Assembly (NCBI GenBank): GCA_001574975.1
Contig: KQ965744.1
Span: 208,311-272,310 of the forward strand
Length of the DNA: 64,000 nucleotides
Source: Gonapodya prolifera JEL478
Taxonomy: Eukaryota; Monoblepharomycota; Monoblepharidomycetes; Monoblepharidales; Gonapodyaceae
Direction: 5' to 3'
Shown: positions 59,171-64,000 of the stretch, in pieces
Layout: each line of letters starts with the position of its first letter
Position numbering within the stretch: position 1 is the stretch's first letter
Translations under genes and position numbers: made by a program
Notes under the pieces: model-generated
What the model was told of the DNA's origin: nothing
What the model saw: only the letters and a program-made list of their open reading frames with translations
Databases searched by the model: none

Positions 59171-62100
59171 ATGCATTTCCTTCTTTGCGCCGCTCCCTGT
59201 ATAGTAGCACTGCTTGCTTTCGTTCTGCAATATCAACTGCGAGCGTCCAATACCGGAAGGAGTGACATTATTCGGAATGAGGTAGAAAGGTATGTATCGA
59301 AGTGAAGTTGTGCTTCACATGGCAAGACCCAAACGTACTGGCCGATTCCTTCTCTAGAATCCTCGACACCAGAAGTTTGGATTATGTCTACATTTCTGCC
59401 TCTTGTCGCGATGTTGTGTCCGCTTCCACTTCATTACGCTCGATCTGGGAACAAAACATCCATTCCAATTTGGACTTCAACCTCACCTCGGTGCTCGTTT
59501 GGAGCTCAGAAGCCAAGTCTTCTGATATGAACGATTGCAATGAATTGGGTGAAACGGAAACCGTTATCGGAACAGAAACAAGAAACATCCCAGGTCGAGT
59601 TGTGTGCAAGCACTCCAACTCTCCGGAATGGGACCTTGTGCGTCGACGGAATGAGGTGCTCTCATATGTAGCGGAGCATTCAACGTCATCTCAGCGGGAA
59701 AAATCTGCGATTGTTTTCCTCGACGAGTGCGAACGTTTTGCGTCCACCAATTCCTTAAACTTACTTTTGGAATCACTTCTGAACTCCGATATACCAAGCG
59801 ACAAAAGTATTCTCACAGGAGTTGGAACGCGGACATGCTGGATACGACCAAGTACATTGTTTCGTCAAGAGAATGGAATCACCGCTGAAGCCCACAGAAC
59901 ACCATGGGATGCGTTTGAGTTTGCTCGCAAGGCAGCGCAATTAATTGAAATGAGAAATACGTCAGCGGTTATAGATATGTGCAACTCCTTTGAGGAAGAA
60001 AGGACATCCATGATTGGTTGGGTGGACTGTCAATCTATGGAGATGGATTTAGATTTGGGAACGACCTCGTATACATCCCTGGAAGATGCACGCAATGAAT
60101 TGTGGGTCCGAGCTGCCTTTTCTTATGTGCGAGGGACAGACATTGCTTTCCCAGCATTCACTGCGGAAGTGGAAGGGGACGCTAGTGACAGCCATGTCTG
60201 TGACAAGTGGCATCCTACAGGCCCGTCTCTAATGCGAGGTTTAGTGGATACATCCCATCTCAATCTCGCGCGAATAAAGCGACTGTGGCATCCCGCAGTT
60301 TCCGTTGTCATCCCTTTCTACAACATCCGACGAAATGAATGGTTCGAGGAGGCTCTAAACTCCCTGTACGCTCAAACGTTTGCAGACTTTCATGTGACTC
60401 TAGTAGATGACGGATCAGATTTGGCAGCCAAGGACATACTTCTGAAGACTTTGGGAGCGAGGGGTCCAGATGGCTTGTTCTGGTACAAACCGGGTGGTCA
60501 AAGCGATGTCGCGTCTCGTGACGTTCCAGTGAGGCTGGTCACCCACCGGTGGAATCTCGGACTTTCAGAAGCTCGGAACACTGGAGTTTTTTTCTCCAAC
60601 AGTGAGTATGTGGTGTTCCTTGATCCTGATGACGTCTTGGAGGACGGCGCCCTCGAGAAACTTGCCATCGCCGCGCGTCAGAGAATCTCGAGCGATGCTG
60701 GGACGGAACTACTTCCAATTGTGAAGCCGCGGCGTGCATCATTTCAAACAGCGTTCGTGTACCCTGGAGTGGTTCATTTCGGTAGTCAGAGGGATGTTGT
60801 TTACATGGATTACTCTGCTCAACGCCTTCGCAGAGAGAATTTTATTCCTGCTACAATCGCAATCAGCAAACGTGTTTATACTCAGGTTGGCGGCATGTGC
60901 TCACGTGAAGCAGTACGATTCTTTGAGGTGAGATTCGGATAACCGGGCCAACAAGTATTATTTAAATCAATTCTTGTGGGTAGGACTGGGACTTTTGGAT
61001 CCGGCTCGCCGTTTTTGGTTACACTGGCTCTCTCCTACGGGAGCCTCTCTTTCGTTATCGGAGGCACGAGAACGGAAACTCTGCAATTCTAAAACATAAT
61101 TCTTCTTCCGCGGACTGGGTTTCGGAATTGCAGAAAAACAACCCGACTTTTTGGGGCGACATGGAAATAGAAGCATTGCGAGAAGTCGTTCAGAATCGAT
61201 GGGCCGAATTGCGAGAACAGATGAACGTCGTTCAGGATGATACCTTAGCGTGCTACCAACCTTTTAATCGTGGGGATCGCTACAAAACGCGATGGGAAGA
61301 TTCAACAGCTACGGAAATCGGCCGGATGACGTCCAAGAATGATGTTCCAGTAAACACAGTGCTTCCTTTGCTTTTCATGAACTCGCTGGATAGCATCTAC
61401 CGCTTTAATCCAATTCACATATCTAAAGCTCGTCCCTTTTCTGTTCTTTATGTACTCCCATGGATGAGTATTGGAGGGGCCGATCTGTACGATCTCCAAG
61501 TTCTGAAGTTAATCAAGGAAATGTATCCGGCGTCATACATCACCTTGGTCACCTGTCGTCATCGTGATGTGCATCCCTGGGAGGGTCTCTTTGGAAAAGA
61601 ATCAGATGAGATTTGGCATCTTCAAACAATGACGAACAATTCCCACCACCAAGAGTCAACTCTTGACTATCTTGCTATTTCAAGGAGAGTCTCTCTTATG
61701 ATTGTGAGTCGAGCAGCAATAGCTTATGAAGCACTTGAACGATGGCATCGTTCCGAAAACACCTCACTTTCAAATGTGCGTACGCTTGACATACTCCATA
61801 TGCCATCATATAATTTAACATGTGATTGGGAGTGGCGCTCTGGTCGTGTTGCTTGGGCATTGCACGCCAGAGTTGCAGTCAGTAAACATCTCAAGTCCTA
61901 TCTTTTGGAAGTGGTGCGAGCTGGCCACACTGCTCTGTGCAAGCCAATTACCGTCAATGAAAGTATCGTGGGACGAGCCTTTGCTTCACCTCTGGAGGAA
62001 CAACACAAAATACACGTTATTCCCCCACCTTTTGTTCCAGCCCAAGGGCGAAAGCTTTCGCCCTCAAACACTTCTGACTTGGTGAGATCGGGTCCGATTG

Positions 62101-62792
62101 TTCTATTTGTTGGGCGCTTGGACGAACAGAAAGATCCCATGTTGTGGTTGGACGTTGGATCCTTCATTTTGAAGAACGCGTCACACTCGCAGCCTCGACT
62201 TGTGATTGCAGGAGGTGGCCCAATGGAGCGGGAAGTCATGGAGCGTCTTTATGGCTTAAATGAAGCCCAGACAACTGTTTACGGCGAAGAGCCCTCGGAT
62301 TTCCATCGATATGTTGACTTGTTGGGACCTCAATCACGTGAGAACCTAACTCGTATTTTCACAAGGGGGGACAGTGTGCTCCTCTCTACTTCACGTAATG
62401 AAGGCGTACCTCTGGTTCTTATTGATGCTGCAGCAAACGGAGTGCCGGTCGTAACGCTTCAGTGTGGAGCAATCGAAGAAATTTTTGATCGTCTTCCAAC
62501 ACCGACTTTCGTACCGGAGACTCCAAGGACTCACGCAGTTAAGCGTCACGCACTGGGATCGATTGTGGCACTGAATTGTATAGCTCTTGCGGGTATGAAC
62601 TCTGGCGACCGTCACAGGGTTGTGGAGACATTAGCGAAGGAAGTTATGTGGTGGTTGTCCAAACTAAAAGAGCGAGGCACCGCACACTTTTTGAAAGAAA
62701 AGCGATCTTCGATACTAAATGTGCGTACAACGTTTGGAGTGGACAGATTCAATCGAGAGTGGAGAGAACTCTTGGCAGAGTTATTCAAATGA
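59171..62792 (+). CDS. Type II membrane GT2-GT4 fusion glycosyltransferase
   Basis: Exon 1 (59171-59289) encodes a signal anchor (CAAPCIVALLAFVLQYQL). Exon 2 (from 59358) begins ILDTRSLDYVYISASCRDVV and carries a GT2-type domain at about 60290-60930: PAVSVVIPFYNIRRNEWFEE, LYAQTFADFHVTLVDDGSD, NLGLSEARNTGVF, FLDPDDVLEDGAL (DxD-type). A 55-nt intron (about 60928-60982) joins FFE to DWDFWIRLAVFGYTG, still GT2. From about 61430 a GT4-type domain follows: SVLYVLPWMSIGGADLYDLQ, VLFVGRLDEQKDPMLWLDV, and SRNEGVPLVLIDAAANGVPV (nucleotide-sugar EGxP...D motif). About 1180 residues in all, with only two introns. Sugar and acceptor unknown; probably Golgi or ER lumen. Few introns and bacterial-like domain pairing raise the question of transfer. 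Confidence 0.82.
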
Positions 62793-62867
62793 ATGATTAT
62801 TCGGGAAAACAAAGCAGCACGAAGAATTTTGACATGGAAATGCAATTATTACAGACGTCACTCGCGC

Positions 62868-63846
62868 TCAAGTTGCATCGAGTCCCCTGACAGAAAGATC
62901 GTAAACAACTTGTTCACAACGCTGCATGTCATATTTGATAGAGTCGAACCGCCGTCTTAGCGCGTCGTTTTTGAGGTTCAGCATCTGGAAACCCGCGTGC
63001 AAACGGGTGATGAAAGACAGTATTGCCCTTGGTCTGGTATAGTTTCCCGCCGTCACAGAATTTAACGAGAGCCTTGAGAGGTCTGATATTACTGAATAAT
63101 TGAGAATTGCATATGGGCTGCCTTGCAAGGTGTGTCGGGTCAAAGAGCATGCTTACGGGATATCACTGCATGCAGAAAATCTTCCCCTGTGATGTGAAAG
63201 ACTGGAGGTGATGGCGTTGCGAATAGGACCTTGACTAGAATGGGTCCGAAACTAAGGACCTGTCACGAAACAAATGACTGGCGGCACTTACGACCCAAGT
63301 AACTTTCCAATTCTTCGAATGTGACGAGCCGTGAATGTCGCAGGTACACTACCATCGCACTTATGTACACTGCTTGCTGCAGAGAAATTCGCCACATATC
63401 ATTGTATCTTGGGAACGTATGTATGTATCTGCATCAGTGATTTGGTGGTTGGCTCGATCAAGACCATAAACCAACCTAAAGTACAACTCCGGTGACACCA
63501 ATTCTTGAACTTTTGCGAATTCCGTTCGGATGGAAGGGAAGCGTGCCTCGGCAATGCTCGCTTGTTGCAAGATCCGATCATCTGATGCATTGGAATGGAT
63601 TTCTGAAAGAATGGAGGCCGTGGAGCGAACAATCTTGTCTGCAAAAGAGAGGTTCTTAATCAACTCCACAATTCATCCCACAGCAATGATGATCGTTTGT
63701 TTCACCAACCGAATTCCCGAATGGCCGTTCGGACTCTCTGGGATGCTGCAATGAGCACAAGCAGAATGGTGCTTTTTTGATGAACTGACTTCTCTGATGT
63801 CGCTTTCCTCCTCCAGCCGTTCGGCGACTGTGTTGAAGACTTCCAT
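62868..63846 (-). CDS. TSN: Translin, RNA/ssDNA-binding protein
   Basis: Translin forms octamers with TRAX and acts in small-RNA maturation (C3PO nuclease) and RNA binding. The start at 63846 gives MEVFNTVAERLEEESDIREV, then SQRVRTAIREF, FADKIVRSTASILSEIHSNA, EARFPSIRTEFAKVQELVSP, ELYFRLVYG. Introns separate these from the C-terminal exon, SVISDLSRLSLNSVTAGNYT, RPRAILSFITRLHAGFQMLN, LKNDALRRRFDSIKYDMQRC and EQVVYDLSVRGLDAT, stop at 62868. The LSRL(S)xNSVTAG(N)YxRP block is diagnostic. The mid-part exon boundaries (63150-63360) are not fully resolved. Convergent with the glycosyltransferase, 75 nt apart. Confidence 0.88.
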
Positions 63847-64000
63847 AGCTCCAATGGATTGATGTCACCCAAAATGTGGATGAATTCTCCACTGGTAAAA
63901 ATACATATAAATATAAAACTCACGTCATAATGTAGGTTCTACTGCTACATAATCAACAGCGAGAGCTCTTTTTTTTTGCCGTGGGGTCTGTCATTGAGTG

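Overview
The window looks like nuclear DNA of a fungus, most likely a zoosporic early-diverging one (chytrid-like). The genes have many short introns (mostly about 50-120 nt). Clearly fungal traits (CBM1 cellulose-binding modules, a Ty3/gypsy chromovirus, SNF1 and Has1) sit beside genes that many yeasts have lost or shortened: METTL3, a nibrin-type NBS1, translin, AMMECR1, PIG-Y, and ZGRF1 with its helicase attached. The assignment is inferred from gene content; no rRNA marker is present. Two N bases (616 and 7023) and several frame breaks in otherwise recognisable genes point to draft-quality sequence, so some 'broken' genes may be sequencing errors.

Layout. 1-1.4 kb: the 3' end of a Ty3/gypsy fossil and an inverted, diverged second copy of its LTR. 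1.6-2.9 kb: a decayed gene for a secreted Cys-rich protein with a Thr-rich linker and two CBM1 modules. 3.0-7.4 kb: an unresolved reading frame, uroporphyrinogen-III synthase (HEM4) and the SRP receptor beta subunit. 7.86 kb: tRNA-Glu(CTC). 8.2-11.9 kb: NBS1. 12-17.2 kb: a coiled-coil protein with a dynein-adaptor-like start, a DEK homologue and a bestrophin-like UPF0187 channel. 17.4-20.5 kb: a damaged DJ-1/PfpI gene, a small PH-like gene with a decayed partial duplicate, and an unrecognised ORF. 20.6-25 kb: METTL3 m6A methyltransferase and an HMG-box protein with a repeat-filled intron. 25-33.6 kb: ZGRF1-like helicase, a small tomosyn-tail-like R-SNARE, an SLC25A39/Mtm1 carrier, Yae1 and a second HMG-box protein. 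33.6-37.3 kb: SNF1/AMPK alpha and PDK1. 37.6-44.8 kb: SMC2, a syntaxin-8-like Qc-SNARE and ubiquitin-S27a. 45-53.4 kb: a cytochrome P450, the DEAD-box helicase Has1/DDX18, PIG-Y and PIG-B. 53.4-63.9 kb: the P5A-ATPase Spf1, AMMECR1, a GT2-GT4 fusion glycosyltransferase and translin.

The window is gene-dense. Five head-to-head gene pairs are separated by only about 86-265 nt between start codons, and several convergent pairs stop within 7-75 nt of each other. Themes shared by neighbours are GPI-anchor synthesis (PIG-Y and PIG-B), ER membrane function (PIG-B and Spf1, SRPRB), energy and growth kinases (SNF1 and PDK1), DNA repair and chromatin (NBS1, ZGRF1, SMC2, DEK, HMG proteins) and membrane fusion (two SNARE proteins). 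No CRISPR array, plasmid origin or intact autonomous mobile element was seen.
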